Shown piece by piece: positions 17,943-27,114 of a stretch of DNA of 64,000 nucleotides. Source of the stretch: Marinomonas gallaica (lineage in GTDB: Bacteria > Pseudomonadota > Gammaproteobacteria > Pseudomonadales > Marinomonadaceae); assembly GCF_001639745.1 (NCBI RefSeq), contig NZ_LTAX01000002.1:1-64000 (forward strand), read 5' to 3'. Under the pieces are notes generated by a model. That model did not search any database and had not been told where the DNA came from. It was given only the letters and a program-made list of their open reading frames with translations. Position numbers and translations under genes: made by a program. The number at the start of each line of letters is the position of its first letter. Position 1 is the stretch's first letter.

Positions 17943-18241
17943 CACAACGATAACAAGATTGACGATAATAAAAATAAGTTAATCATTGTAAACGTTCCTT
18001 CAAATAAAAATAAAACATAAGGAACACCGTAGTCTCTTAAAACAAAAATAAAATTTGAGACTACGGATGGAAAAATCGCTTTGGATAATTGATTTTTTTA
18101 GATATGCAAGCCGTTTAGGCGATGAAGACATTGCAATAATAAAAATAAAACTTGAGTAGAACTGCAGAAGCAGCACGAACTTTGTTTTCGGAACTAGTAT
18201 CTTCATGTATCCAAAGCGATTATTTTATTTTCGCTTTTTTT
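17943..18241 (+). ncRNA. crcZ: Candidate CrcZ-like Hfq/Crc-sequestering small RNA
   Basis: No protein-coding frame is evident. Four copies of AA(T/C)AAAAATAA occur at 17967, 18003, 18041 and 18138. Each reads as successive A-R-N triplets, the Hfq distal-face/Crc 'CA-motif' type. Copy 2 is the loop of a GTTCCTT/AAGGAAC hairpin (17994-18000, 18019-18025). Copy 3 is the loop of a 10-bp CCGTAGTCTC/GAGACTACGG hairpin (18027-18036, 18057-18066). Copy 4 is enclosed by ATGAAGA/TCTTCAT. A 14-bp long-range pairing (18074-18087 with 18208-18221) closes the 3' half and is followed by T-rich sequence to 18241. Predicted length is about 300 nt; Pseudomonas CrcZ is about 407. Position between cbrB and pcnB and the sigma-54 promoter match crcZ. 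The exact ends are inferred. Confidence 0.75.
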
Positions 18242-18370
18242 CTGCAATACCCTTTCTTATTATTACCCCATCTTATCGTATTCCTTTGTATTCCTTCTTT
18301 GTTTATCGTGTAACTTCCATCTCACCCGTGTAGAATATTCAAACCCATCAATAGTTGAATTATTTATATA

Positions 18371-19795
18371 ATGCTTGCAGGTTTTAAGTCTTTGGTTCGT
18401 AAAGCGACTTCCCTTTTTGGCTCAGACGAGTCTCGAAAACTACCTCTGGAAATTCCCAGAGACAAACACACGTTCTCGAGAAAGAACATCAGCCCCAACG
18501 CGCTGAAAGTTCTTTACCGATTACATGAAGCAGGATTCGATGCCTACCTCGTGGGTGGCTGTATCCGAGACCATCTCATAGACATTGAGCCTAAAGATTT
18601 CGATGTGGTGACTAACGCCACCCCAGAACAAGCTCATGCATTGTTTTCGAATTCACGCCTAATTGGTCGCCGCTTTAAACTTGTCCATGTCACCTATGGA
18701 CGGGAAATGATCGAAGTATCTACTTTCCGCGCCAATACTGCTGCACAACAGCCAGCAGAGATGGACCAGAAAAAGTCTTTGAAAGACAAAGATACGGCCA
18801 AATCGTCACATGGCATCATCCTAAGAGACAATGTTTACGGCAGCATCGAAGAAGATGCTGAGCGTCGTGATTTTACATTCAATGCCTTGTACTACAACAT
18901 CGCAGATTTCTCGATTAACGATTACTGCGGTGGCCTAGAAGACATTGCTAATCGTCAAATACGCATCATTGGGGATCCTCGCCAGCGCTATCAAGAAGAT
19001 CCCGTGCGTATGTTGCGCGCGATCCGATTTGCCGCCAAGCTAAACTTTGAGATTGAAGCGGAAACAGCCGCGCCAATCAAAGAAATGGCGCACCTATTGG
19101 ATCACATCCCACCCGCTCGTTTATTTGAAGAAGTGCTGAAGTTATTAGGCAGCGGCTATGGCGCCGTTACATACACCTTGCTGCGTGAATACGGTTTATT
19201 CAAATATTTATTTCCTGACACGGATGCTCTACTCAAGAGTGGCTGGCACCGTAAAGACATCGATCCTGAAGCCTTTATCTTACAAGGTCTAAACAATACT
19301 GATCAGCGTATCCAAAGTGGTCGCAGTACGGCACCTTACTTCTTATACGCTATCCTATTATGGCCAAGTGTGTCACTTCGTCACGAAGAGTTTGAAAAGC
19401 AAGGTTTGCCTGAAATGCCTGCACTGCATCAAGCTGCCACCATGGTGTTAGATAATCAAGTGGCCTCGACGGCGATACCGCGTCGCTTTTCTACCCCGAT
19501 GCGTGAAATTTGGGATTTGCAGTTCCGCTTACCTAAACGCTATGGCAAGCGTGCCTTAACACTTTTGCACCATCCTCGCTTCCGTGCCGCTTACGATTTT
19601 CTATTAATTCGCGAACAAAGCGGAACAGAAATGGGTGGATTGGGCGACTGGTGGACCAACTTTCAGCAAGCACCCGAAAATCAGCAACGCGACCTCATTA
19701 ACAAAGCCGACGAACGCAAAACCGATGGTGTAAAACCGAAACGCCGTCGCCCGCGCCGTCGTAAAAATAATGCAAAGCAAACACCGGAAGAGTAA
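18371..19795 (+). CDS. pcnB: Poly(A) polymerase I
   Basis: Adds 3' poly(A) tails to RNAs, promoting exonuclease decay. The 474-residue protein belongs to the class II nucleotidyltransferase family shared with CCA-adding enzyme. It has the VGGCIRD motif (near residue 58), the catalytic Asp pair in PKDFDVVT, RRDFTFNALYY and RYQEDPVRMLRAIRFAAKL. A basic tail (KPKRRRPRRRK) is typical of PcnB and not of CCA-transferase. The ATG lacks an obvious Shine-Dalgarno. The gene follows the candidate sRNA and leads pcnB-folK-panB-panC-pgi. Confidence 0.95.
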   Translation: MLAGFKSLVRKATSLFGSDESRKLPLEIPRDKHTFSRKNISPNALKVLYRLHEAGFDAYLVGGCIRDHLIDIEPKDFDVVTNATPEQAHALFSNSRLIGRRFKLVHVTYGREMIEVSTFRANTAAQQPAEMDQKKSLKDKDTAKSSHGIILRDNVYGSIEEDAERRDFTFNALYYNIADFSINDYCGGLEDIANRQIRIIGDPRQRYQEDPVRMLRAIRFAAKLNFEIEAETAAPIKEMAHLLDHIPPARLFEEVLKLLGSGYGAVTYTLLREYGLFKYLFPDTDALLKSGWHRKDIDPEAFILQGLNNTDQRIQSGRSTAPYFLYAILLWPSVSLRHEEFEKQGLPEMPALHQAATMVLDNQVASTAIPRRFSTPMREIWDLQFRLPKRYGKRALTLLHHPRFRAAYDFLLIREQSGTEMGGLGDWWTNFQQAPENQQRDLINKADERKTDGVKPKRRRPRRRKNNAKQTPEE

Positions 19796-19804
19796 ATCAG
19801 CGTA

Positions 19805-20290
19805 ATGAACCATGTATACATCGGACTGGGAAGCAATTTAGACAACCCATTGGCGCAGCTGAAAAGCGCATTAGAGGATCTACAAAAGCACAGTGATATT
19901 CACAATTTCACCTGCTCATCATTGTACTCAAGCAAGCCAGTTGGTCCCCAAGACCAACCCGATTACATTAATGCCGTCGCCTATTTCAATACGGAGCTCG
20001 ATGGCATTGCTACGCTCGATTTATTGCAAAGCATAGAACAAGCACATCGCCGCATTCGCGAGCGCCATTGGGGGCCTCGTACCCTCGATTTGGATATACT
20101 ACTATTCAACCAGGACGCCATAGAGCTTCCACGCCTGACCGTACCCCATCCTTTTATGCTAGAACGCGGGTTCGTGATCCGTCCCTTGCTGGATCTAGCG
20201 CCAGAGCTGCTACTGCATAATGGCAAAACTGTTGCAGAGCATGTCAGTCAACTTGATACCAGTGACTTGGTAGCAATAAAAGAAGCGTAA
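19805..20290 (+). CDS. folK: 6-hydroxymethyl-7,8-dihydropterin pyrophosphokinase
   Basis: Transfers pyrophosphate from ATP to the pterin in folate synthesis. The 161-residue protein has the HPPK motifs GLGSNLDNPLAQL at the N-terminus and GPRTLDLDILLF near residue 95, where the two Asp bind magnesium. It starts 9 bases after pcnB and ends 3 bases before panB, in the conserved pcnB-folK-panB-panC operon. Confidence 0.95.
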   Translation: MNHVYIGLGSNLDNPLAQLKSALEDLQKHSDIHNFTCSSLYSSKPVGPQDQPDYINAVAYFNTELDGIATLDLLQSIEQAHRRIRERHWGPRTLDLDILLFNQDAIELPRLTVPHPFMLERGFVIRPLLDLAPELLLHNGKTVAEHVSQLDTSDLVAIKEA

Positions 20291-20293
20291 GTT

Positions 20294-21121
20294 ATGTACT
20301 CAGACACGTCAGTGAAGAAACCCACTCGCCCTATCACCCTTTCTAAACTACAACGAATGAAACAGGACGGTGAAAAATTCACCTGCCTTACTTGCTACGA
20401 TGCCACCTTCACCCATGCCATGAATCAAGCGGGTGTGGAAACGATTTTAGTGGGTGACTCATTAGGCATGGTAGTACAGGGCCAAGATAGCACGCTTCCG
20501 GTTTCCATTGACGACATGTGTTATCACACAGCCGCCGTAAAACGCGGTAACAGCCATGCTTTCATACTGACCGACATGCCTTTTATGAGTTATAGCTCCC
20601 CAAATCAAGCACTCGACAACGCCGCTAAACTGATGCAAGCAGGTGCTAATATGGTTAAGCTTGAAGGCGGTAGCTGGCTCGCAGATACAGTGCGCTTACT
20701 GTCTGAACGCGGCATTCCGGTTTGCTCACACCTTGGCTTAACGCCGCAAGCCGTGCACAAGCTGGGAGGCTATAAGGTTCAAGGCCAAGACCAAGCCGCT
20801 GCCGATCTTATCCTGAAAGAGTCGTTAGAATTAGTAGAGGCTGGCGCAGATATCTTGCTGTACGAATGCATCCCTGCCGCACTCGGTAAAATCCTAACGG
20901 ATGCCATTAGCGTCCCCGTTATTGGCATTGGCGCAGGCGCTTATACAGATGGCCAAGTATTGGTTATGCACGATATGCTGGGGATTAATATTGGCCGTCC
21001 GGCACGTTTCGTAAAAAACTTTTTAACCAACGGTCGTACCATCGAGCAAGCTTTTTCAGCTTACGTTGAAGAGGTTAAAAACGGTTCATTCCCTGCATCT
21101 GAGCATACATTTGACGCATGA
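20294..21121 (+). CDS. panB: 3-methyl-2-oxobutanoate hydroxymethyltransferase
   Basis: Forms ketopantoate from alpha-ketoisovalerate and methylene-THF, the first committed step of pantothenate synthesis. The 275-residue TIM barrel has the metal ligands in VGDSLGMV and TDMPF, and the catalytic Glu region in [19 protein letters not shown] is near the C-terminus. Its stop overlaps the panC start as ATGA, giving translational coupling. Confidence 0.96.
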   Translation: MYSDTSVKKPTRPITLSKLQRMKQDGEKFTCLTCYDATFTHAMNQAGVETILVGDSLGMVVQGQDSTLPVSIDDMCYHTAAVKRGNSHAFILTDMPFMSYSSPNQALDNAAKLMQAGANMVKLEGGSWLADTVRLLSERGIPVCSHLGLTPQAVHKLGGYKVQGQDQAAADLILKESLELVEAGADILLYECIPAALGKILTDAISVPVIGIGAGAYTDGQVLVMHDMLGINIGRPARFVKNFLTNGRTIEQAFSAYVEEVKNGSFPASEHTFDA

Positions 21122-21969
21122 AAACATTTCACACGATTGCTGAACTTCGCACAGCTTTAAAAAGCGAACGCCTACAAGACAAACGTATTGCCTTTGTTCC
21201 TACCATGGGGAATCTTCATGAAGGGCACATGGATTTAGTTCGTCGAGCTCGTCAAGAAGGAGATGTCGTCGTCGCTTCTATCTTCGTTAACCCGATGCAA
21301 TTTTCAGCGAATGAAGACCTCGAACGCTACCCTCGTACGCTAACAGAAGATCAGGCATTGCTAGAGAGCAATACTTGCGACTATTTATTCGCGCCCTCGG
21401 CATTGGAAATGTACCCTGACGGGAAACGCAGCCAAACTCAAATCGAAGTGACTGGTTTATCTGATATTCTATGTGGTGCAACACGCCCGGGACACTTTGT
21501 GGGTGTCGCTACCGTCGTCACAAAACTTTTTAACATCGTCATGCCTGATTGTGCGATATTTGGTAACAAAGATTTTCAACAATTAAAAGTCATTGAAGAC
21601 ATGGCTCGCGACTTAAGCTCAAATGTCAAAGTCATTGGTGTAAACATTGCACGAGCTGAATCAGGCCTTGCTATGAGCTCACGCAATGGTTACTTAAGCG
21701 CTGAAGAACTCAGCATCGCGCCGACCATTTACCAAACCCTTCTATGGGCAAAGCAAAGCATCTTAGAAGGTCACGTAAGCTACGCTGACATTTGCGAACA
21801 AGCTCTACAGAAGCTTGAAGCAGTGGGATTTGAGCGTGACTACTTTGAAATACGTGCACAACACGATTTACTAACACCATCAGAGAAAGAGAAGCAACTA
21901 GTGATCCTAGTTGCCGCCTATTTAGGCAAAGCACGGTTGATCGACAATATAACTGTTGAACTGCCGTAA
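21118..21969 (+). CDS. panC: Pantoate--beta-alanine ligase
   Basis: ATP-dependent ligase that joins pantoate and beta-alanine to pantothenate. The 283-residue chain has the HIGH-like [10 protein letters not shown] motif near residue 29, [15 protein letters not shown] and FGNKDFQQL, and the KMSKS-like MSSRNGYLS. It is coupled to panB. In Pseudomonas panD (aspartate decarboxylase, the beta-alanine source) lies between panC and pgi; here only 30 bases separate panC and pgi. Confidence 0.96.
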   Translation: MKTFHTIAELRTALKSERLQDKRIAFVPTMGNLHEGHMDLVRRARQEGDVVVASIFVNPMQFSANEDLERYPRTLTEDQALLESNTCDYLFAPSALEMYPDGKRSQTQIEVTGLSDILCGATRPGHFVGVATVVTKLFNIVMPDCAIFGNKDFQQLKVIEDMARDLSSNVKVIGVNIARAESGLAMSSRNGYLSAEELSIAPTIYQTLLWAKQSILEGHVSYADICEQALQKLEAVGFERDYFEIRAQHDLLTPSEKEKQLVILVAAYLGKARLIDNITVELP

Positions 21970-21999
21970 TACTCTTACACTCAACCTAGGGAGATTGTC

Positions 22000-23643
22000 A
22001 TGAGCTCACCAACGCAACTAACCGCGTGGCAAGCACTGGCACAACATCAGCAGGACATGGCTTCGGTACATATGACTGAGCTATTTGCTGACGACGCGAC
22101 ACGTGCCAAGTCTTTCAAAACATCCGCTGCAGGGTGGACATTAGACTACTCTAAAAACCGAGCAAACACCGACACCATAAAACTGCTACTACAATTGGTA
22201 GAGCAAGCAGGTATGAAACCAGCCATTGAAGGCATGTTTAATGGCGAGCCTATTAATAACACAGAGAACCGTTCTGTGTTACATGTCGCCCTTCGTGCTA
22301 GCAAAGCTCAAGAAACTCTAATGGTTGATGGTGTGAACGTACTGGATGAAGTGCGCAGTACATTGAAACAAATGGAGACATTCGTTTCTCAGCTACACAG
22401 TGGTAAATGGCGCGGCTACAGTGACAAGAAAATCACCGACGTCGTATCCATCGGCATTGGTGGTTCCTATCTTGGACCCAAGGTCGTTGCTGAAGCGTTA
22501 ACACCCTACAAACACGATGATATCGATGTACACTTTGTCGCCAATATCGATGGCTCAGACATCACAGATAAGCTCAAACGACTGAATGCTGAAACCACTG
22601 TATTCATCGTCTCATCTAAGTCTTTTGGCACGCTTGAAACCTTACACAATGCCAATGCGGCACGTGCGTGGTGTCTTGATCAGGGCGTACCTGAAACGGA
22701 TATTAAAAAGCACTTTGCTGCGGTAAGTTCGAATGTCGAAAAAGCCGTTAACTTTGGTATGGCTGAAGAAAACATCTTCCCTATGTGGGACTGGGTGGGT
22801 GGACGCTACTCACTTTGGTCTGCGATCGGACTGCCAATTGCTGTCGCCGTCGGCATGGATCATTTTTATGAGTTACTGGATGGCGCTCACGCCATGGACA
22901 AGCACTTTGAAACAGCACCTTTTGATCAAAACCTTCCGGTAATCATGGGCGCATTAGGCGTTTGGTACAGTAACTTTCACAACGCTCAAACTCACGCCTT
23001 GATCCCTTATGATCATTACTTACGCGCCATGCCTGCGCATATTCAGCAGCTGGATATGGAAAGTAACGGCAAAGCGAACTTAGTCGATGGTTCAGGCGTG
23101 GCGACCGATACAGGCCCCATTATTTGGGGTGGCGCTGGTACAAATGGTCAGCATGCTTATCATCAGTTATTACATCAAGGCACACGTCTTGTTCCAGTCG
23201 ATTTTATTGCGCCCTTGAAAACACATAACCCCGTTGCTGATCACCACGCACAGCTGTTTGCAAACTGCGTCAGCCAAGCGCAAGCCTTAATGGTCGGCAA
23301 AAGCTTGGAGCAGGCAAAGCAAGAGTTACGTGATGCGGGCGCAAGTGAAACTCAAGTCGAAGAGATTGCACCGCACAAAGTGATTCCGGGTAACCGCCCA
23401 AGTAACACTCTACTTACCGAGCAACTTACTCCGTTCACAACGGGTTCGTTAATAGCCCTATACGAACACCGTACCTTTGTTCAAGGTACAATTTGGGGCA
23501 TTAACTCGTTCGACCAGTGGGGCGTTGAGCTAGGCAAAGTATTGGGCACAGACATCTATAATCGCCTTGTTAATGAAACTGACAATCAGCAATTAGATGC
23601 CTCCACTCAAGCCTTGATCATGGCCTTTAAAGACGCACAATAA
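22000..23643 (+). CDS. pgi: Glucose-6-phosphate isomerase
   Basis: Interconverts glucose-6-phosphate and fructose-6-phosphate. The protein has 547 residues, the usual length. Signatures are SIGIGGSYLGPK, SKSFGTLETL, the WDWVGGRYSLWSAIGLP block and, near the C-terminus, SFDQWGVELGK. An AGGGAG box precedes the ATG. It is the last gene of the pcnB-folK-panBC-pgi group and is followed by a strong bidirectional terminator. Confidence 0.97.
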   Translation: MSSPTQLTAWQALAQHQQDMASVHMTELFADDATRAKSFKTSAAGWTLDYSKNRANTDTIKLLLQLVEQAGMKPAIEGMFNGEPINNTENRSVLHVALRASKAQETLMVDGVNVLDEVRSTLKQMETFVSQLHSGKWRGYSDKKITDVVSIGIGGSYLGPKVVAEALTPYKHDDIDVHFVANIDGSDITDKLKRLNAETTVFIVSSKSFGTLETLHNANAARAWCLDQGVPETDIKKHFAAVSSNVEKAVNFGMAEENIFPMWDWVGGRYSLWSAIGLPIAVAVGMDHFYELLDGAHAMDKHFETAPFDQNLPVIMGALGVWYSNFHNAQTHALIPYDHYLRAMPAHIQQLDMESNGKANLVDGSGVATDTGPIIWGGAGTNGQHAYHQLLHQGTRLVPVDFIAPLKTHNPVADHHAQLFANCVSQAQALMVGKSLEQAKQELRDAGASETQVEEIAPHKVIPGNRPSNTLLTEQLTPFTTGSLIALYEHRTFVQGTIWGINSFDQWGVELGKVLGTDIYNRLVNETDNQQLDASTQALIMAFKDAQ

Positions 23644-23666
23644 ATGTATTTAAACGCTATAAATTA

Positions 23667-23697
23667 AAAAGGGCCGTCATTTTATGACGGCCCTTTT
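23667..23697. terminator. Bidirectional terminator between pgi and the SDR gene
   Basis: A 14-bp perfect stem, AAAAGGGCCGTCAT against its complement, has a 3-base loop. It serves the converging pgi and short-chain dehydrogenase genes. Confidence 0.9.
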
Positions 23698-23712
23698 CTC
23701 ATCAATGTCTTC

Positions 23713-24441
23713 CTATAAATCAAAGTTTGTTGGCATGACAACCACATCTCGAATGGTCATTCCTCGAGGCCGCGTTAACATAAATAAAATAATCTCAGCG
23801 ATCTCGCTGGCTTCAACCAAACTTCCAGACGCTTTCGCTGCCTCTAACTGCTCTTCAGGCCAATCATCCAATAAAGAGGTAATCACAGGACCTGGTGATA
23901 CAGAACCAATCCGCAAACCATCTTTAAATACCTGTCGACGCGTTGTTTGCACAAAGCAATCAATTGCCCATTTTGAAGACGCATAAACCGGCTCCCATGG
24001 TGTTGGGAAATGCGCCGCCAAGGAACTAGTAACGATAATGTCACCCGTTTTTTGAGGGGCCATATGGCGAATGACATCGCGCACGTTTTTCATGACCACA
24101 TTAATGTTTAGATGCAGCATTCTGTCGATCATATCGGGATCCGAGTCCACCAGATCCCCTCCAACATATAAACCCGCATTAGCATGAAAAATATCAAGAG
24201 GCCCTTCGATCATACTTAGAATTTGGAGCATCAACGTTTTACAGGCATCACTATCAAGCAAGTTCATAACTAAAGGCTTTGCCTTATCGTAATCCTTGCA
24301 AACCCGCTCTAAAGCGCCTGCATCACGATCCACTAACACAACCGTGGCACCAGACTCCAACATTGCTTTTGCACTGGCCCAGCCGATGCCAGATGCAGCG
24401 CCAGTAATCGCCGCATTTTTACCGAGAAGTGATTGGCGCAT
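23713..24441 (-). CDS. Short-chain dehydrogenase/reductase (SDR family)
   Basis: A 242-residue classical SDR. The cofactor motif TGAASGIG is at residues 13-20, with VDRD after strand 2 suggesting an NAD(H) preference; HANAG, catalytic Ser in VTSSLAAH and YASSK (Tyr and Lys) follow. The substrate cannot be inferred; clade members are often annotated as polyol or ribitol dehydrogenases. An AGAGGA box precedes the ATG. It stands alone between terminators and an AT-rich gap. Confidence 0.85.
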   Translation of the reverse strand: MRQSLLGKNAAITGAASGIGWASAKAMLESGATVVLVDRDAGALERVCKDYDKAKPLVMNLLDSDACKTLMLQILSMIEGPLDIFHANAGLYVGGDLVDSDPDMIDRMLHLNINVVMKNVRDVIRHMAPQKTGDIIVTSSLAAHFPTPWEPVYASSKWAIDCFVQTTRRQVFKDGLRIGSVSPGPVITSLLDDWPEEQLEAAKASGSLVEASEIAEIILFMLTRPRGMTIRDVVVMPTNFDL

Positions 24442-24564
24442 AACAGTGTCCTCTGCTTAAATTTTATTAATTTGCATTCAGACACCCATTATTGACCTTA
24501 AAAAGTACGACTTCTCACACACTAAACCGCAAGAAGTAATGCTTTTTTGCGCATATGCCTAACC

Positions 24565-25131
24565 TTAACGAGCGTCTCGCACCAACCGGAAGAAACGGAC
24601 GTAGTTATATTCGCCAACTGAGGTTCTCTCCAAAATCCCCGTTGAAAAACTCACTGCCCAAACATAGGTATCGTCGGCATCGTAATAAGACGTTGGCGTT
24701 GAAGTAAAGAGCACCATACTATTAAGTGTTGCCGAGTCATCCGCCGCCTCAGTATTTTTTAACGGAAAAACATCTTCATTTTGAGACGGACGAGTACATT
24801 GCTCTTCGACAATACTGCGTAACTCTTTTACATTCGGTAAACGCCAGTCATCAAAACCTGCAAAGCCATCGCTCTCGTTAATCGAGTCGATATGCTCTAC
24901 GGCACCAACAAAAGTCGTTTGCAGAGGACTTCCTGTGCGACAATCCGCTCCAGAAAATCCCTCCACACAACGCTTCCACATAAGCCCCGTAGCATGATCC
25001 GTCACAACACCTTGCTCTTCGTTAACCGTGAAACGCGAAGCAGGCGCTGTTGGATCGATGGTTGAGGTACTGCAAGCCGCGTAAGCACTTCCTAAAAAAA
25101 AGCTGATTAAGAGTAACGTTAACTTATTCAT
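24565..25131 (-). CDS. Secreted DUF1566 (Lcl-type) domain protein
   Basis: A 188-residue exported protein with a signal peptide (about residues 1-18, LTLLLISFFLGSAYAAC). A cysteine lies right at the predicted cleavage site, although the -3 to -1 residues are AYA, so signal peptidase I or II are both possible. The rest is one DUF1566 domain: ATGLMWKRCVEG, then AGFDDWRLPNVKELRSIVE, and a C-terminal strand YNYVRFFRLVRD. This domain occurs in bacterial surface proteins, including Legionella Lcl adhesin. The start lies inside the end of the upstream DUF1566 gene (8-base overlap). Confidence 0.8.
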   Translation of the reverse strand: MNKLTLLLISFFLGSAYAACSTSTIDPTAPASRFTVNEEQGVVTDHATGLMWKRCVEGFSGADCRTGSPLQTTFVGAVEHIDSINESDGFAGFDDWRLPNVKELRSIVEEQCTRPSQNEDVFPLKNTEAADDSATLNSMVLFTSTPTSYYDADDTYVWAVSFSTGILERTSVGEYNYVRFFRLVRDAR

Positions 25132-26494
25132 GGGCCGTCCTTACTAACATGACACCAACACTGGTTCCTTTAGACAAGCCATCCACTACACCAAGCAGCT
25201 GTCCATTCGAACGAAAATCTCGTAAATAAACACGCCATGCTCGACTGGAATCATCGTAATAAGGCGACGTGGTCCAAAAACTATCAACTAGTGTGTCATC
25301 CGACATTGGGAAGTAATTTGTATCTAATGCAATCGTTGAACGACGAGCAAAGTTGTGACCATAATAAACAATACTCAATAATTCATTTGAAGTAGGTAAA
25401 CGCCAATCACTGAAACCACATAGATTCTCAAGATTCACGCGAGCCACAAAGTCAGAAGTATTGCAGAAGCCATCTACATCGTTATAGCCGAAACAAGTAT
25501 CTGGTGAATTTACATTACTTTGCGTCCCTTCGGTTACACCTGACCCACTCAACGACGGCTCGTACCAGGTAAATGCATCATCCGCATCGTGTAAACCTGA
25601 GCTAAGAGTGCCACCACGAGCACTGTCTCCTGCTTCTTTCACTTCCCACATAAGGCCCGTTACATTATCCAATACGCAATGCCACTCTTCAGAATCGGCC
25701 GTTAATACGCTGCCATCATCTCCGATCTTACTGAAACTAAATCCTGCAATACCATCCTCATCACCATTTGCCATGGAGTCTACATCACGACCAAAACTAC
25801 AATCTTGACCCGATGCTAACCGATCCCCCCTTTCGCATGTCTCTTGATGAGTGTCTGAACTTACCGCAAAACGAGACCCTGTATCGTTTAACTCCCGCAC
25901 CTGAGCTAAATCAGCCGCATTCACACCATTATCTTGAGGAGTAACCACCTTAATCGGACTAAAGCCGCTCACAGTCGTGGAAGCCAATGACTCTTTAGCA
26001 ACCACCGCAACATAATAAGGCGTGCCATTGGATAAATACGCCTCAGGAGAGGTGTAGGTCGTCGCCTCTAGACTGTCTACGGCGATCAACAAGTCCGCCA
26101 AATTACTGTCCGCGGTAATTTCATTGGTAGAGTAATAAACCGTATAAGCGCCAGCATTCGGTGTTTCATTCCAACGCAGTACAACTTGCTGATTTGCTGC
26201 GACCGCAACCAATGACACCGGTGCTTGCAAGGCTGTATCGACGGTATAATCAACAGGATCTACAGGCTCTTCTGGTGTTGTAGGCTCCTCTGGTGTCGTC
26301 GGTTCTTCAGGTGTCGTCGGCTCCTCTGGTGTTGTAGGTTCTTCTGGTGTCGTTGGTTCCTCAGGTGTCGTTGGGGTTGTCGGTGTCGTAGGCGTTTCAA
26401 CATCGCCGCCATCACCGGTATCACCACCCTCTTCTGCTTCGCCACAACCAGAGAGCGCGATCACACAAAATAAAGTTAGAAATAGTCGCTGCAT
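25124..26494 (-). CDS. Lipoprotein with EEPTTP repeats, fibronectin type III and DUF1566 domains
   Basis: A 456-residue predicted lipoprotein with a signal peptide and lipobox LSGC (Cys near residue 17). An acidic/Gly stretch follows, then a Thr-Pro-Glu spacer of about six EEPTTP hexapeptides (residues 40-80), then a fibronectin-III-like domain (about 85-185; APVSLVAVAANQQVVLRWNE...AYTVYYS). A C-terminal DUF1566 domain follows (GLMWEVKEAGD ... CGFSDWRLPTSNELLSIVYY, final GVMLVRTAHE). The Pro/Thr spacer suggests a surface stalk. It is paired with the smaller DUF1566 gene downstream (8-base overlap). The ligand is unknown. Confidence 0.82.
   Translation of the reverse strand: MQRLFLTLFCVIALSGCGEAEEGGDTGDGGDVETPTTPTTPTTPEEPTTPEEPTTPEEPTTPEEPTTPEEPTTPEEPVDPVDYTVDTALQAPVSLVAVAANQQVVLRWNETPNAGAYTVYYSTNEITADSNLADLLIAVDSLEATTYTSPEAYLSNGTPYYVAVVAKESLASTTVSGFSPIKVVTPQDNGVNAADLAQVRELNDTGSRFAVSSDTHQETCERGDRLASGQDCSFGRDVDSMANGDEDGIAGFSFSKIGDDGSVLTADSEEWHCVLDNVTGLMWEVKEAGDSARGGTLSSGLHDADDAFTWYEPSLSGSGVTEGTQSNVNSPDTCFGYNDVDGFCNTSDFVARVNLENLCGFSDWRLPTSNELLSIVYYGHNFARRSTIALDTNYFPMSDDTLVDSFWTTSPYYDDSSRAWRVYLRDFRSNGQLLGVVDGLSKGTSVGVMLVRTAHE
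26265..26390 (-). repeat. In-frame 18-bp tandem repeat encoding EEPTTP
   Basis: Six consecutive 18-bp units from 26265 to 26372 plus one degenerate unit. They differ mainly at third codon positions, so the protein repeat is better conserved than the DNA. The period is a multiple of three, so copy-number change would keep the frame and alter the stalk length. Confidence 0.9.
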
Positions 26495-26580
26495 AGGACG
26501 CTTCCGTATTGAGTAAATTGAGATTGCCAGTGATACAACTTAACGGCGAATCTTACGATATATTGACTTATAAAAACAAA

Positions 26581-26612
26581 AAAACGCTAAGAAGTCTCCC
26601 TCTTAGCGTTTT
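26581..26612 (-). terminator. Terminator of the carA-carB-greA operon
   Basis: The 12-bp stem AAAACGCTAAGA/TCTTAGCGTTTT has an 8-base loop and A/T tracts on both sides. It lies about 25 bases past the greA stop. Confidence 0.88.
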
Positions 26613-26637
26613 TTGATTATGCGAAAACACATCTAAA

Positions 26638-27114
26638 TTAGATGTGTTTTACCGTTTCAATTTCATAAACCACTTCACCAGCTGGAATTTTTACAACAAC
26701 TTCGTCGCCTTCCATTTTGCCAATGATCGCTTTTGCGATAGGTGATGCATAAGAAATCATCTTCGCTTTCACATCTGACTCGTCATCACCAACGATTTTG
26801 TAAGTAACGGTTTCTTCTGTATCAACGTTAAACAAGGTTACCGTTGTACCGAAAATCACTTTGCCAGTATGGGCAATCGCTTTCACATCGATGACTTGAG
26901 AATCCGATAGCTTACCTTCAATCTCAGAAATACGACCTTCACAAAAACCTTGCTCTTCACGAGCTGCGTGATATTCAGCATTTTCTTTCAAGTCGCCATG
27001 TTCACGTGCAGACGCGATGTCAGCAATCACACGTGGACGAACAACTGATTTAAGATGGTTAAGCTCAGCGCGTAAACGCGCTTCGCCTTCAACCGTCATA
27101 GGTACTTTTTTCAT
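26638..27114 (-). CDS. greA: Transcription elongation factor GreA
   Basis: Secondary-channel factor that stimulates cleavage of backtracked RNA. The protein has 158 residues. The N-terminal coiled coil carries the acidic tip ([21 protein letters not shown]), and the C-terminal FKBP-like domain has FGTTVTLFN and [10 protein letters not shown]. The start overlaps the carB stop (TAATG), so it is translated in coupling with carB. carA-carB-greA is the order seen in Pseudomonas. Confidence 0.97.
   Translation of the reverse strand: MKKVPMTVEGEARLRAELNHLKSVVRPRVIADIASAREHGDLKENAEYHAAREEQGFCEGRISEIEGKLSDSQVIDVKAIAHTGKVIFGTTVTLFNVDTEETVTYKIVGDDESDVKAKMISYASPIAKAIIGKMEGDEVVVKIPAGEVVYEIETVKHI

Noticed and set aside
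17820-18370. Possible small protein genes in the cbrB-pcnB gap
   Set aside because: The longest frame (minus strand, 18000-18206) is AT-driven low-complexity sequence, has no convincing ribosome site, and crosses the hairpins and A-rich motifs that fit an RNA gene better.
26265-26390. Regular short repeats that could suggest a CRISPR array
   Set aside because: The 18-bp units are directly adjacent without unique spacers and translate in frame to EEPTTP in a lipoprotein.
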